A stretch of DNA of 64,000 bases from Forficula auricularia (GCA_024734495.1 JALMQS010000615.1:465173-529172); one strand, 5' to 3'. Positions 11,544-22,009 are shown, counted from the first letter of the stretch. Numbers and translations: made by a program. The notes: generated by a model from the letters alone, not told the origin.

Positions 11544-11638
11544 GGATCAGCCGGGGCTCGAACCCGGGATCTTTGCATGTGTACTGCAATGCTTTGTCAT
11601 AAGAGTTTTAACTCCTATATCCACTAAGCTACTGATCC
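11544..11638 (-). repeat. tRNA-like SINE head (copy 1)
   Basis: On the minus strand a 7-bp acceptor-like stem GGATCAG / CTGATCC is perfect. An A-box-like TAGCTTAGTGG and a full T arm (CCGGG, TTCGAGC loop, CCCGG) with B box GGTTCGAGCCC are present. The spacing between is about 20 nt too long for an ordinary tRNA and no convincing D and anticodon arms form. A related copy at 28085-28195 continues into a similar 3' tail (GTCT-AATAAAAA), so this is more likely a tRNA-derived SINE than a functional tRNA gene. Confidence 0.55.
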
Positions 11639-11744
11639 CTGATCCCAAACTAATACCTTTTGTCTATATGAATTATGGAATTTCTTTTAATCCTCTCCTC
11701 GTTCATTTTCGCAGCCTAGGCCTTGATTCATTAATTAAACAATT

Positions 11745-11823
11745 AAATATTCCAGCGCCTCCCAATCCCAAATTATTTTCGATCTTTGGGGTCTGCGATC
11801 GATTGGGAGGCGCTGGAATATTT
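11745..11823. repeat. 23-bp perfect hairpin
   Basis: Left arm 11745-11767 containing CCAGCGCCTCCCAATC and right arm 11801-11823 are exact inverted copies around a 33-nt loop. The arm is GC-rich in an AT-rich setting. The surrounding 83-codon frame (11668-11919) simply crosses the hairpin. Confidence 0.8.
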
Positions 11824-12086
11824 ATATATTTAATGTTTCTTAATTTAAAATCTATTGGTGATTTTTCATTTTTCATTCGAGTTCAAATGAATACAATATT
11901 ATCTCGACACAAAGTCTAAATCAAAAATATATAGTTTTAGTAACAGAAATCAAGTATTAAATATTAATGTTACATTGGTCTAATGGCTAGTTCAAGAGTT
12001 CGTCGGTTCGATTCTAGGCAAGAGGGTAATTTTTTTTAGAGAAATTTTTCTAAGCGATGTTACAAATTAATCTAGATAAATATATA

Positions 12087-12302
12087 TAGTATAAGACGTA
12101 TGTTTCGTCATTTTATTTCTGACTTTCTCAGCGACTTATTTCTCAACTCAATTGTCCAATATCATTATGAGAAACATTCTTTTTTCTTCTTTTCCAATTT
12201 TTTTAGATAGAATATTTCACATAATTATCGGAAATTGATTTGAGAATTAAGTTGCTGAGAAAGTCACAAATAAAATGACGAAACATGTACGTCTTATTTA
12301 AT
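12087..12302. mobile_element. Foldback MITE with hammerhead-like cores in both arms
   Basis: Arms 12087-12150 and 12232-12300 are inverted copies. Each arm contains GCTGAGAAAGTC, a loop, TGAC or ATGAC, then GAAACAT(GT)ACGTC, close to a minimal hammerhead ribozyme. The minus strand carries it in the left arm (12092-12138), the plus strand in the right arm (12251-12300). The usual G at core position 8 is A here, which normally abolishes catalysis. A related TCTAGA-AAATATATATAGTAT flank recurs at 12504-12532. Confidence 0.6.
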
Positions 12303-13989
12303 ATAAAACTAATTAAATTATGGATATGATTAACCAAACGATTAATCAGAAAAATTTACTCTCTTTTGATTAGAGTATATTTCATGTATCTGTGATTTCA
12401 ATTTCGATATAAAGTTTTTAATTTGACCGGGCCATATTCGATCTTGTTTGAAATTGATCGCCGGGACATCTAGTGGCGGAAAAAGGAAGCTAAGCGTTAG
12501 AACAAATTAATCTAGACAAATATATATAGTATTACATTCGCCAGCCGTTCTTCCACATCGGGACATCTACAAGCCAAATAACACGTCGGCGTCAACCGTG
12601 TTCGTAGTGTAGAGCCTACATACACACACACACACACACACAGGCCTCTCCACTGCAACTAGGAAACTACAAGGAAACATTTCTCTATCTCGCCTTTCTT
12701 ATTTACAACGATACAAGTATAAACATCTCATTCTCTCTATTAATTGCTGGTCGGTATTACAATTATTTCTAGAATAAGTACCAGGAAGTCCACATCCTAA
12801 CATCATTCACAGTCACATATATATCACTCTTCATTATAGGGACGCCGAACTTAGATCAGCACTGGAATACACACCCAAACCCCATAAAAAAAATCGAAGC
12901 AGATATAAATTAATAACAAAAAAACTTTAACGTAAAATTAAATAAAGCCCAATCCCCCTTGAATATAAGATTACATTGCCCCCCGTCTCGCCCCTTTTTC
13001 AATCCACCCCCTCGTAAGTTTAAGATTTGTATTTGTTTCAAAACAATCATGAAAATTTCTTCAGTATATATATATAATTATAGTTAAGTGAAAGTAAATG
13101 TGAAAAAACAAATGGTAGGGCATTAGCAGGTGTGTGTGTGTGTGTGTGTGATTAACGAATTGAAATGCCATTAAGTGTGTGTATGTTGGTAGTGGAACAT
13201 TAGTTACCTGGTGTGTCGATGTTAAGTAACCGTGGGTGGGTGTTTGAATTTAACTAGCAGAATCGTTGCTTGCTGCCTTCTTTTTCCTCCCTTTAAAAAA
13301 GCCATTAGTTTCGCTTTGCCAGGGCAAAGGTGGATGGGTGGGTGCGTGGGTGGGTCTTGTTCTAATGGGTTCCACCCAGGGCGTAATATTTCAAATGGGA
13401 CACTGGCCATGTTGTTCAATTCTTTGTAAAATGTCACAGTAGTATAGAATAGAAACAGCCCGAACAACCAACAACAACAACAACAACAACAACGTCAGAT
13501 TCATCTTGGCATCACGACAACAACAATCGCGTAAACGAATACGGGAAAAAAACACATTCGGACGAACACACAGATGGAGTTAATAGCCAAGTCATGGTGT
13601 TTTATTACACAAATAAATATTAATTTATCGTAATTTGAAGGGTTGTTTGTTTTTCTATTATAATTCGAGCTAGAATACTCGCAGAGGGTGTAAATGGAAA
13701 TTAAAATTTCTTCTTCTTTGTTTATATATGCTCTTATTAAATTCAATGAGCTATTCTTATATATGTTGTATAGATTTGGTTTCTCGAAAAATGTTCTAAC
13801 AAATCCAATGAAAATAATGTAAAATTCTATACTTATTATAAAAAATTACTACATTATTTACCTACTTTATTGATTTTTATTGTTGAAATTAATTATTAAA
13901 CAATTCATTTATACATTATTAATTATTTAAATAGCCTAATTATTTAATTGTATTATATTAATTACGCGTAGAAAACCATTCATTTTTTT
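12303..13989. other. Mostly unrecognised DNA with microsatellites
   Basis: It contains a (CA)n run near 12618-12642, a (GT)n run near 13131-13151 and a (CAA)n run near 13470-13493. The GC-moderate part 13200-13450 has open frames on both strands with no domain. No repeat partner was seen for most of it, so it may be single-copy host DNA. Confidence 0.5.
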
Positions 13990-14720
13990 TTTTAAAAAGA
14001 AAGAAAATTTTTTTACATTACCATACAGATTTATGGTCAAGTATTGTAATCATGAAAAAGTGGTTTTTTGGCTTCTCTTTTTTCAGAAATATCTCAAAAA
14101 ACGGCCGAATCTATTTTGATTAAAAAAAAATTGAGCGAAAACCATGGCACTTTTAGCTCGCACAAAAAGCCTCAATAAGTGAACAACGAAAGAATTATAT
14201 TTTTCGAGATAATAATTGTTTTGTCAAAATGTCTGTTAGTCTCCGTACACCGGTTGTCCGTTAGTTCAGGCACGTTATTCAAATTTTTGTGGACTGGCGA
14301 GTTTAGCTCAAAACTAGTGTGTGAATATTTCCAAACCAAATTTCACAGGTAGTTTTGGGGCACTGAGATTAAGAGTGCTGATTAGATTTTTGTGCATGTC
14401 GAATCCAACAATTAAGGGGGGGGGGGTCAAAAATTGAAAATTATAGTCTTGTACTGAACTCAACCAAATTGTATGTTGAACTAACATAATCCGTGGGACC
14501 CAGAAGACTAGAAATGCAAAAACTAACCGCCCAAAATGGGTGGGGTGGAGGTGGTCAAAGGATGAAAATTCGCCATTTACCAAACTCAACCAAATTTTGT
14601 ATACACAATCAGTGGGCCCCCAGAAGTCTAAAAATGCAAAACTAACCCCTCCCCCACATGATTATAAACAATTTTATTAAATATTAAATATAAGTGAGGG
14701 GCCAGGTTGTATGGTAAAGT
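13990..14720 (+). repeat. Helitron-like satellite-bearing block (copy 1)
   Basis: The sequence GGTCAAGTATTGTAATCATG, followed by AATATCTCAAAAAACGGC and an AAACTAGTGTGTGAATATT segment, recurs in the same order at 38110-38520. Downstream, two degenerate ~117-bp units (14462-14577 and 14582-14650) carry CAACCAAATT, GTGGG-CCC and TAGAAATGCAAAAACTAACC. The same unit is tandem at 49190-49482. Such units are often internal to Helitron or Helentron-type elements; no terminal hairpin is visible here. The frame 14314-14589 is a shadow of the repeat. Confidence 0.6.
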
Positions 14721-15100
14721 CAAGTGGGTGGTCACATCAGAACGCGCTAATTTTTGTTTTATTTTATTTATATTGTTACAAAAAATTACATTATTTATAA
14801 ATTTATTTATTTTTATTGTTGAAATTAATTATTAAACAATTTATTTATATTTTATTAATTGACTCAATTCATCTAATTGTATTATTAATTCTATTATATA
14901 CAAACGGAATTATATGTATATGAGTGTATGTACTATGTTGGTTCCAGCTTTACTTTGGAACGTTTTTAGTGAATTTTAACCAAAATTGGTACACATATAA
15001 AGTACTTCTATTTTTCAATCTGTTCGCTGACTGGCCTATATGTGCTTGCTAGATTGAATATTGATAAAATGACAAATATGTAAAGAAGTTAATTTGTTTG
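14721..15100. other. AT-rich DNA, nothing recognised
   Basis: A simple AT-rich stretch resembling the TTATTGTTGAAATTAATTATTAAAC sequence scattered elsewhere (13870, 24670, 27860). No gene. Confidence 0.5.
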
Positions 15101-15101
15101 A

Positions 15102-15141
15102 GCTCCTGAGGAAGTCAACAAAGTTGACGAAACGTTGGCAA
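15102..15141 (+). ncRNA. Hammerhead-ribozyme-like motif
   Basis: The core CTGAGGA is followed by a perfect stem II GTCAAC-AAA-GTTGAC and then GAAACGTT, with a short potential stem I (GCT / GGC). All conserved core positions, including G at position 8, are present. The ACGT after GAA could pair between two copies, as proposed for small Penelope-associated hammerheads that cleave as dimers. Ribozyme activity is inference. Confidence 0.6.
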
Positions 15142-15356
15142 AAAATAAAAATTATTTGCATAAGCTATTGTCCTTATTTCTCTACAACAACTTATTAATT
15201 TAATCAATGGACATAAATAATCAAAATAATATAAAGTACTCTACGGGATAATTTAAATTTCCTAATTTTTATAAATTTTATTTGTCTTGAACTATTGGTG
15301 GGTTTAAAGATTAAAAAAATCACTTCAACCCGATTATAATAGGTCTAGATCTTGAT

Positions 15357-15960
15357 ATAATCGCTGGTCTGGAAGGAAAAACGTCATGCAAGCCAAAAAA
15401 TACGATATTTGAGTTATTCATACCATATTTTATAAAAATATATTCTATTCCTGCTAGAAAAATGACATACGTCTAGTTCAAGTTCCGGTCAGTAGAAAGC
15501 TGTTCTGTCGTTTTTCACTTGCTACGAAGTGTTTTCGACGCCGTCAAGAAGATCGTCATAATTCAGTATTGTGCCAGAGACTATGTTCAAAATGTCAAGA
15601 AAAACGACCCAAATAGGTAAGAGCCCTTGTTTGTATACGAATTTTAAGTTCAACAAAATTGGACAACTAGAAATATGACATAGTACCAAGTAAAAAATAT
15701 TAAGAAAAATATCAGAAAAACGCCAGAAGTCAAAAAACAATAATTTATAATATTTTTAAGAGGAATATTGTAGAGATAAATTGTTGAATGTAATTTTCAT
15801 GAAAACTTAACTAAAAGTCCGACTTTGTGTAAATCGGATGGATTCAAAAACTTTATGTAAAGAAGTTACAACTTCAACTTTTAAGAAAATTTCAATCGTC
15901 TCTACTGAAAAAAGTTAATTTTTGACTTTACGACGTTTTTCTTCCGGACCAGCGATATAT
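15357..15960. mobile_element. MITE with ~26-bp TIRs
   Basis: ATCGCTGGTCTGGAAGGAAA at 15360 returns as its reverse complement (CTTCCGGACCAGCGAT) at 15932-15956, with TATA-type flanks. The element is about 600 bp with no transposase; the minus-strand frame 15522-15740 shows no domain. TA flanks would fit Tc1/mariner-type insertion. Confidence 0.75.
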
Positions 15961-16649
15961 TTCAGACTATTATGAAACTATCTTCATGAGGTAGAAGAAA
16001 TCACTAATCATACTACAATTTCATTTTAAGATCATTAGAGAAGAAATTTAGTTCTAGTACTCTTTATTATGACTATATATCTATCATACACACCCAAGAG
16101 TATTGACTCACTCAATCACTGATTTAATTGCTCGATATCATGAAAATTCCAAATATTTAACATACAGGTTGTTTGATAAATAACCCATATATACTCTATG
16201 GCAAGTCTTCTACCATTTATCTCTCCCCTTGGATTGGATATTGCGTGAAAAAGAGAGTAGAAGCACTCTCCCGGATAAGATGATAATACAAATATTTATT
16301 ACATATTCATAAATGAATGAGGGACGTGCGATATCTTTTAATTAAATCAAAGAATTCCACTTTCTCTTTTTTGCTCTGTTGTGTGGGTGGGAATGAAAAA
16401 TGAATGTTTGCAAAGGAATTAGTACAATATTGTTGTTGTTGTTGTTGTTGTTATTTTTGCTTTAAAGGAGATGCTATTTAGGATATTCCACTTTAGATTA
16501 ATGAAAGAAAGTTTTATTGTGTTTGTCTTTTTAGGGTTCTGTTTGAAACAACAAAACGAGACCTTATTATTGTCACTTCATTTTCTTGCAAATCGAAAAT
16601 CGTATTAAAATTAAGATCAAATCAAAATTCTCAAAATCCATTAATATAA
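15961..16649. other. Unrecognised DNA with a (GTT)n run
   Basis: A (GTT)n microsatellite occupies about 16430-16453. The rest has no coding frame, repeat partner or RNA fold that I could see. Confidence 0.5.
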
Positions 16650-16773
16650 ATATAAAATTGAAGTAATTTTTGGAGACGTACTGATAAGTGAATTAATAAT
16701 AATAATAATATGAGTGGATATTGATGAGCCAGTCCAATAAAAGAAGATCATTTTATACTATCTTTTTATTCAT

Positions 16774-16815
16774 AAACCGATGTTTCGGAGGCTTATTCTC
16801 CTTCTTCAGGGTTTT
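16774..16815 (-). ncRNA. Hammerhead-like motif, minus strand
   Basis: The minus strand reads AAACC-CTGAAGA, stem II AGGAG / CTCC, GAAACATC, GGTTT. The stem I pairing AAACC / GGTTT is perfect, and all core bases are present. The dimer-stem ACGT is changed to ACAT. Confidence 0.55.
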
Positions 16816-16836
16816 GTATTTCATTCACTGACTTTT

Positions 16837-16883
16837 CAAAACCCTAAAGAAGGAAGAGAATAAGCCTCCGAAACGTCGGTTTA
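16837..16883 (+). ncRNA. Hammerhead-like motif, plus strand (damaged core)
   Basis: AAACC-CTAAAGA, a GGA / TCC stem II, GAAACGTC, GGTTT. Stem I is intact, but the invariant CTGA is CTAA, so it is probably inactive. It faces the minus-strand copy at 16774-16815. Confidence 0.5.
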
Positions 16884-16905
16884 TGAATAAAAAGATAGTA
16901 TAAAT

Positions 16906-17050
16906 CGATGGGTGAACCGCGATTAGAATTGGGTATACACCTTCTTTGGAATTACTTTGGAATTCATTCGATAATCATTGTCTTCTACTTGCAAATGAAA
17001 GTGGAAGTGGAAGTAGGTGTACAGGATTTTAGGTCGCGGTTCACCCCTCG
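16906..17050. mobile_element. 145-bp MITE with 8-bp target duplication
   Basis: The termini CGATGGGTGAACCGCG and the complement of CGCGGTTCACCCCTCG match the larger element at 20242-20946. Flanking GTATAAAT (16898-16905) and GTCTAAAT (17051-17058) form an 8-bp target duplication with one mismatch. The uninterrupted host sequence GTGTAAAT is present in the paralogous element near 30108-30116. The 8-bp duplication suggests hAT-type mobilisation. The short open frame 16908-17099 is not a gene. Confidence 0.8.
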
Positions 17051-17512
17051 GTCTAAATTATCTTCTTTTTTGACTGCCTCATCAATATCCACTCAATAAA
17101 TATAAATATCTAAACTATTAAAAATTGATCTATTCATTATTAAGGATTATAGTTTTTGACATTAATGTAAATAAATAGTTGTAATTATTTAATTTAAAAA
17201 TTAAAAAAATAATAATTATAAAACCAATTCATTTTTTAATTAATGATTAATATTTATTCAATAATCAAATTTTAACAATCCACTGCTCAAAAAATAAATA
17301 AATAGATAGTAATAAGAACCATGTGATGGAGAATTAAATAAAAGATTCTCGAAAACCGCTTTACAAAATGATTTTTTAAAAAATTCACAAAATTCATTCT
17401 TAAAAATATAAATATTTAAACTTTTAATTTCACTAAATGTAAATTTGAATTCGATCACTGTAAATTACACCTAAATAGATCTGTTATAAAAATAATTTTT
17501 AATGAAAAAATA

Positions 17513-18203
17513 AAACCGACTTCTAAAAAATTAAATGCAACAAATAAAATACACTAAAAGGTATAAAATAATTATTATCCTATTTAGTTACAACTAAACG
17601 ACGAAATATTAACATGAAACTACTTTTTGAAGTCGGTGCCAAACATATACCTTTTATGAATCGCACTCGACGGATCTTACTTAGTACGTTTGGCGGGTAC
17701 GCTCGCTTATAGGTATAGTTTGTTTGGCACCGACTTCAAAAAGTAATTTCATGCTAATATTTCGTCGTTTAGTTGTAACTAAATAAGATAATAATTATTT
17801 TATACCTTTTAGTGCTATTTTATTTGTTGAATTTAATTTTTTTGAAGTCGGTTTATTTTTTTCTTAAAAATTATTTTTATTTTTCTTTTTTAGTGATGTA
17901 TATTAATAGTGATGATATCATCAGAACTTGACCAAATTAATATGACACCATCCCTAAGACACCCCTTTCGGATAAAAAAAAGAATCATCGAAATCGGTTC
18001 ATAAACAAAGAAGTTAGGCCTGAACAAACCTAACAAAAAAGGTCTAATACCAATGAAAAAAATGGGACCAATCGGAAGCTAGACTGAACCCAATGCAAAT
18101 TTATTTTTCAAAATCGGTTTACAATTGGCGGAGATATCAGGTAACATAGACACAAAAAAAATCAGTCGAATAGAGAACCTCCTCCTTTTTTGAAGTCGGT
18201 TAA
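17513..18203 (+). mobile_element. AACCGACTTC-family element (copy A)
   Basis: Ends are AACCGACTTCTAAAAAAT on the left and CCTCCTTTTTTGAAGTCGGTT on the right. The left half is itself an inverted repeat (about 17530-17665 with 17735-17850) around a CTCGACGGATCTTACTTAG core. Copies occur inverted at 28634-29334 and direct at 39383-40335. The GAAGTCGGTT-ended repeat is, from memory, widespread in insect genomes. No protein is encoded. Confidence 0.75.
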
Positions 18204-18916
18204 AAAGAAACCATTAAAATAGAATTTATGTAAATATGTTATTATTTCTGTTGCCAACTTTAAACAATTCATTTTTAAATTAATTATTAATATTTATTCA
18301 ATAATCAAATTTTAACAATACACTGCTCAAAAAATAAATAAATAGATACTAATAAGAACCATTCATTTGATGGAGAATTAAATAAAAGATTCTCAAAAAT
18401 CGCTTAAAAAATTGATTTAAAAAAAAATTCTCAAAAATAATTCTTATAAATATTTAAATTTTTAATTGTACAGAGTGCAAATTCGGATTTGATCACTGTA
18501 AATTACACATAAACAGAGATCTGATAAAAAAGAAAAAACATTCAAATAGAATTTACTTGACTATGTTTTATTGTAGTACACACAATTCATTTTTTAATTA
18601 AAAATTGATATATTCATTATTAATTAATATAATTTTGACATTGTGATAAATAAATAGTTTAATTATTTAATTTAAAAATTAAAAAAAAAAACCATTAGAA
18701 AACCAATTAATTTTTAAAATTAATTATTAATATAATATTTATTCAATAATCAAATTTTAACAATATACTGCTCAAAATAAATAAATAAAAATAATAAATA
18801 TTAAAAGAACTTTTTCATGGAGAATTACCTAAGTAAAAGTTTCTTGAAAATTGCTTAACAAAATAATTTAAAAAAATCTCAAAATTCATTTCTTATAAAT
18901 ATTTAAATTTTTAATT

Positions 18917-19563
18917 AATAAAGTAAAGGGAGTGTAGTTTCACAGTGAATGTAGTTTTTTATAGTATTTAAATTTAAATTTATTAATCTAATTTTTAAGG
19001 ATTTAGGTGTCGGTTCTAGGTGAAACATTATAAGTAACTTATGAGGAGAATTTTCTAGAGTTAGGTTTCAGAAAAAGAAAATATTAAAACAAATGTATGT
19101 TTTTTTGAGTTTGATTCACTCAAATAAACATACATTTGTTTTAATATTTCCTTTTTCTGAAACCTAACCTAGAAAAGTTCTCCCTCATAAGTTATTTAGC
19201 TATTATTTATTTTGATTTCAATATTATTATATTATTATTTTTTTTGGCATTTATGCAATGAATAAATAAATTAATAAATAATAACTGAAACTTTTTATTT
19301 TTTAATATTTTCCAAAAAAAAAAATGTTAATTAAATAAAAATTTATTATTGTTAAATGTTGATGTTTTTCTTGTATTATATTTGTATGTATGATTTAGAT
19401 TTTTATTTTGCGATCGCATGTTCAAATATTATTAGTTTGTAATCTGTAAACTCCTGATGATGGACTAATAATCCGAAATAAATTCACTGTGAAACTACAC
19501 TGCCTTTTACTTTATTAATTAATATCATGTTTTACCTAAAACCAACACCACTTTCCCTAAGTA
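18917..19563. mobile_element. Composite TIR element with internal palindrome
   Basis: An inverted pair AATAAAGTAAAGGGAGTGTAG (18917) / CTACACTGCCTTTTACTTTATT (to about 19520) brackets a strong palindrome with 75-bp arms 19036-19110 and 19118-19193. The GGTGT-GGTTCTAGGTGAAACAT sequence at 18997-19031 returns inverted at 19527-19560. A TTTAAATTTTTAATT duplication flanks the whole block (18900-18916 and 19566-19581), which supports insertion into the tandem array. The two inverted pairs overlap rather than nest, so the history is composite. Confidence 0.55.
19449..19485 (+). ncRNA. Hammerhead-like motif (divergent)
   Basis: CCTGATGA, then stem II TGGA-CTAATAA-TCC, then GAAATAAATTC. The CTGATGA and GAAA boxes are canonical, but the usual CGTC after GAAA is absent. 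It sits just inside the right TIR of the 18917-19563 element, comparable in placement to the motif in the 26263-26546 element. Confidence 0.4.
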
Positions 19564-19740
19564 AAATTTAAATTTTTAATTGGAAAGAGTGTCAATTCGG
19601 ATTGGATTACTGTAAATTACACGTAAACAGATTTGATAAAAAAGAACAAAGAAAAAATCCATTAAAATAGTATTTACGTGAAAATGTTAGTATTTCGCTT
19701 TGTTGCCAACTTCACACAATTCATTTAAAAAAAACTGATA

Positions 19741-20205
19741 TATGATCCAACGGTCGAATAAATACAATTACCTACTGTATTTACCTGGATTATTTACATT
19801 GTAAAATATAAGTAATTAACTTTACTCGCCTCTCTCTCTTTATATATTGATACGGCAGTAATTAAAAATGGACCGCATTAATTTGTTTGTTGTCTGGAAT
19901 TAGTAAAACAAAAAAAAAAACAACTAACAAATAACTCTAATTGTATTAGTTGAATGTTGATTATTATTTTGAAACACCCTATTTACGCCCCACACCATTT
20001 TAGCACCTGAAATGTGTATTCATACTCTTTATTTACTTTTTAATTAGCCCATCTAGAATATTGGATGGACATTTACTAAGCTCACTAAACTACCAGGAAA
20101 TTAAATTTTAAAGTTCAATCATTATAATATTTGGTGTAGTAAAAGAAATCTATTATTTTTGCATGAAATTCAAGGTTTTATTTAACATAATTAGAATGAT
20201 CCGAT
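19741..20205. other. Unrecognised AT-rich DNA
   Basis: No repeat partner or coding frame was noticed. The mariner 3' end and its terminal repeat should lie in this stretch, but I could not identify the terminal repeat. Confidence 0.5.
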
Positions 20206-20241
20206 TTAGGTCAAATATGCGCCGTTTTGTTTGATATTTTG

Positions 20242-20946
20242 CGAGGGTGATCCGCGATTGGAAGTAGGTGTACACCTCTTTGGAAGTATTTTGGAAGTAC
20301 TTGGAAATGTTTGGAAGTACTTGGAAATATTTGGAAGTACTTGGAAATGTTTGGAAGTACTTGGAAATATTTGGAAGTACTTGGAAATATTTGGAAGTAC
20401 TTGGAAATATTTGAAAGTGATTGGAAATATTTGGAAGTACTTGGAAATGTTTGGAAGTACTTGGAAATGTTTGGAAGTACTTGGAAATATTTGGAAGTAC
20501 TTGGAAATATTTGGAAGTACTTGGAAATATTTGGAAGTACTTGAAAATATTTGGAAGTACTTGGAAATATTTGGAAATACTTGGAAATATTTGGAAGTAC
20601 TTGGAAATATTTGAAAGTGATTGGAAATATTTGGAAGTACTTGGAAATGTTTGGAAGTACTTGGAAATATTTGGAAGTACTTGGAAATATTTGGAAGTAC
20701 TTGGAAATATTAAGAAGTACTTGGAAATATTTGGAAGTAATTGGAAATATTTGGAAGTACTTGGAAATGTTTGGAAGTACTTGAAAATATTTGGAAGTAC
20801 CTGGAAATATTTGGAAGTACTTGGAAATATTTGGAATTACTTGGAAATATTTGGAAGTACTTGGAAATATTTGGAAGTACTTGGAAATATTTGGAAGTAC
20901 AAGTGGAAGTAGATGTACAGCATGTTAGGTCGCGGTTCACCCCTCG
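20242..20946. mobile_element. 705-bp MITE expanded by a minisatellite
   Basis: The ends CGAGGGTGATCCGCGATTGG and the complement of GGTCGCGGTTCACCCCTCG match the 145-bp MITE at 16906-17050. An exact 8-bp target duplication ATATTTTG (20234-20241 and 20947-20954) flanks it, and joining the flanks restores the mariner C-terminal codons around Q-N-I-K-Q-N-G. The interior differs from the short copy by a large 20-bp tandem array. Confidence 0.88.
20282..20900 (+). repeat. 20-bp minisatellite, ~31 copies
   Basis: The unit TTGGAAATATTTGGAAGTAC repeats about 31 times in exact 20-bp register with scattered substitutions. Some variants (AAAGTGA, TGTTTGG) recur at regular higher-order intervals, for example near 20413 and 20613. 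Because 20 is not a multiple of 3, three units give a 20-residue periodic frame, so long open frames (up to 163 codons) appear in several frames and on the minus strand. They are not genes. Confidence 0.97.
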
Positions 20947-21224
20947 ATATTTTGTTACCATTTTGAAGGTAATTTCATTATGCCTCTCTCATAGAATCCC
21001 TTGTCCCTATTGGCAAAAAACTGAGACAGTTGATTTTCACAAGCCTCTCTTTGAGGCCAGTTTTGTACCATCAAGAATATTTTGCAAATGCTTGAAAAGA
21101 TAATAATCGCTTAGTGCCAGGTCTGGGCTTTACGGTGGGTGTGATATAACCTCCCATCCAAGCTCTTGGAGCGTCGTTAAACATGTGTCTGGCGTTGTCT
21201 TGATGGAACAGAACACCCTTCCTA

Positions 21225-22009
21225 TTTTTTTTTTTTTTTTTTTTTTTTAATGCAATCGAATGCAAAAGGGGTGCACCAGTAAAGATGTAGCCCCTATGGA
21301 TCTCGAAAGACCCTTGCATTACCGAAGAGAAGGGAAAGTTGATTAAGTGAGAGGGTGTAGACGTAGGTGTCTATGGACCCTGGTTTTGAAGGTTTGAAGA
21401 TCATAGGTGCTGGGAAAGATAGAGGCTGGGAGAGAGTTCCAGTTCCTTGAAGTCATGGGGATATATGTATTGGCGAATGAAGTGGTCCGGCACTTTTCCA
21501 ATTTGACCGCGAAAGAGTGTTGGGAGTCGGCAAAACGTGTGCTGCGTGCAAAGCATGCTTTGGGGGAATTATTGATTTTATCTCATCAGAGCACCTGCCG
21601 TGATAGTATCTATAGAAAAGGGAAAGGGCAGAGACATCTCTTCGATGAGCCAGCGAGTCGAGGGAGTCGGTGAGGGTAGAATCGTCAATTAGCCTGACGG
21701 CTCGTTTCTGAATTGCATCAAGGGTAGCAAGAGCAATATTTTGAGGCTCCTCTCCACAGATGAGAGCCGTATTCGGAGACAGGGGCGGATTTGGGCCTTG
21801 TAGATGGTGAGAAGTTGTGGGGGTTTGTAAAATCGCTTGGACCTGAATAAGAAGCCAATCTTCCTTGCTGCAGATTTCGCCACAGAGGAGATGTGTTCAT
21901 TCCAAGACAGGTCAGATGCGACAGAGACGCCCAACATGGATAGGCTGTCACACATTTTCAGGGTATTCGAATCGAAGTGAATATCAGGAAATCTCTATTT
22001 TCGCGCCTA
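21225..22009 (-). mobile_element. 5'-truncated LINE fragment with poly(A)
   Basis: Inserted in the mariner on the minus strand, it ends in a 24-base poly(A) (poly-T at 21225-21248 on the plus strand). Readable segments across frameshifts are L-G-V-S-V-A-S-D-L-S-W-N-E-H-I-S-S-V (21880s), Y-K-A-Q-I-R-P-C-L, S-L-D-S-L-A-H-R-R-D-V-S-A-L, W-N-S-L-P-A-S-I-F-P and F-K-T-R-V-H-R-H-L. These match the C-terminal part of jockey/CR1-like LINE reverse transcriptase proteins. A short CCTA at 21221-21224 and 22006-22009 may be the target duplication. Frames 21407-21673, 21718-21951 and 21865-22089 are shadows. Confidence 0.85.

Larger units (their letters stand above)
16650..17100. mobile_element. TIR element carrying two hammerhead-like motifs (copy 1)
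   Basis: Inverted ends GTGGATATTGATGAG-CAGTCCAATAAAAGAAG near 16716 and its complement near 17060-17094 enclose head-to-head hammerhead-like modules. The shared outer flank TTTTTGGAGACG-ACTGATAAGTGAATTA also precedes copy 2 (29835-30165) and, inverted, ends copy 3 (54400-55070). A 145-bp MITE is inserted at 16906-17050; copy 2 shows the empty site at about 30112. Confidence 0.7.
17105..19740 (+). repeat. Degenerate tandem array, ~350-450-bp units
   Basis: A unit with CACTGCTCAAAATAAATAAAT, GATGGAGAATTAAATAAAAG, ATTCGGAT-GATCACTGTAAA and GTTGCCAACTT recurs with these landmarks at 17281, 18321 and 18769, and a last partial unit runs to about 19730. Two elements split the array, at 17513-18203 and about 18917-19563. 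Units are AT-rich with no coding frame. The array predates the insertions. Confidence 0.65.

Noticed and set aside
12062..12532. LTR pair from the direct repeat at 12062-12090 and 12504-12532
   Set aside because: Only about 30 bp long, no TG...CA ends, and no coding sequence between.
13222..13467. Frames on both strands of the GC-moderate block
   Set aside because: Overlapping open frames on both strands without domain or splice context; composition alone explains them.
14314..14589. 91-codon minus-strand frame (and the similar one at 49308-49526)
   Set aside because: Both lie on the same Helitron-like tandem unit and share its sequence; they are repeat shadows.
20282..20900. CRISPR-like array
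   Set aside because: Repeats are contiguous 20-bp units with no unique spacers, in a eukaryotic transposon.
20231..20961. Open frames of 77-163 codons and their minus-strand partners
   Set aside because: They are translations of the 20-bp minisatellite, open in several frames because of the repeat, not genes.
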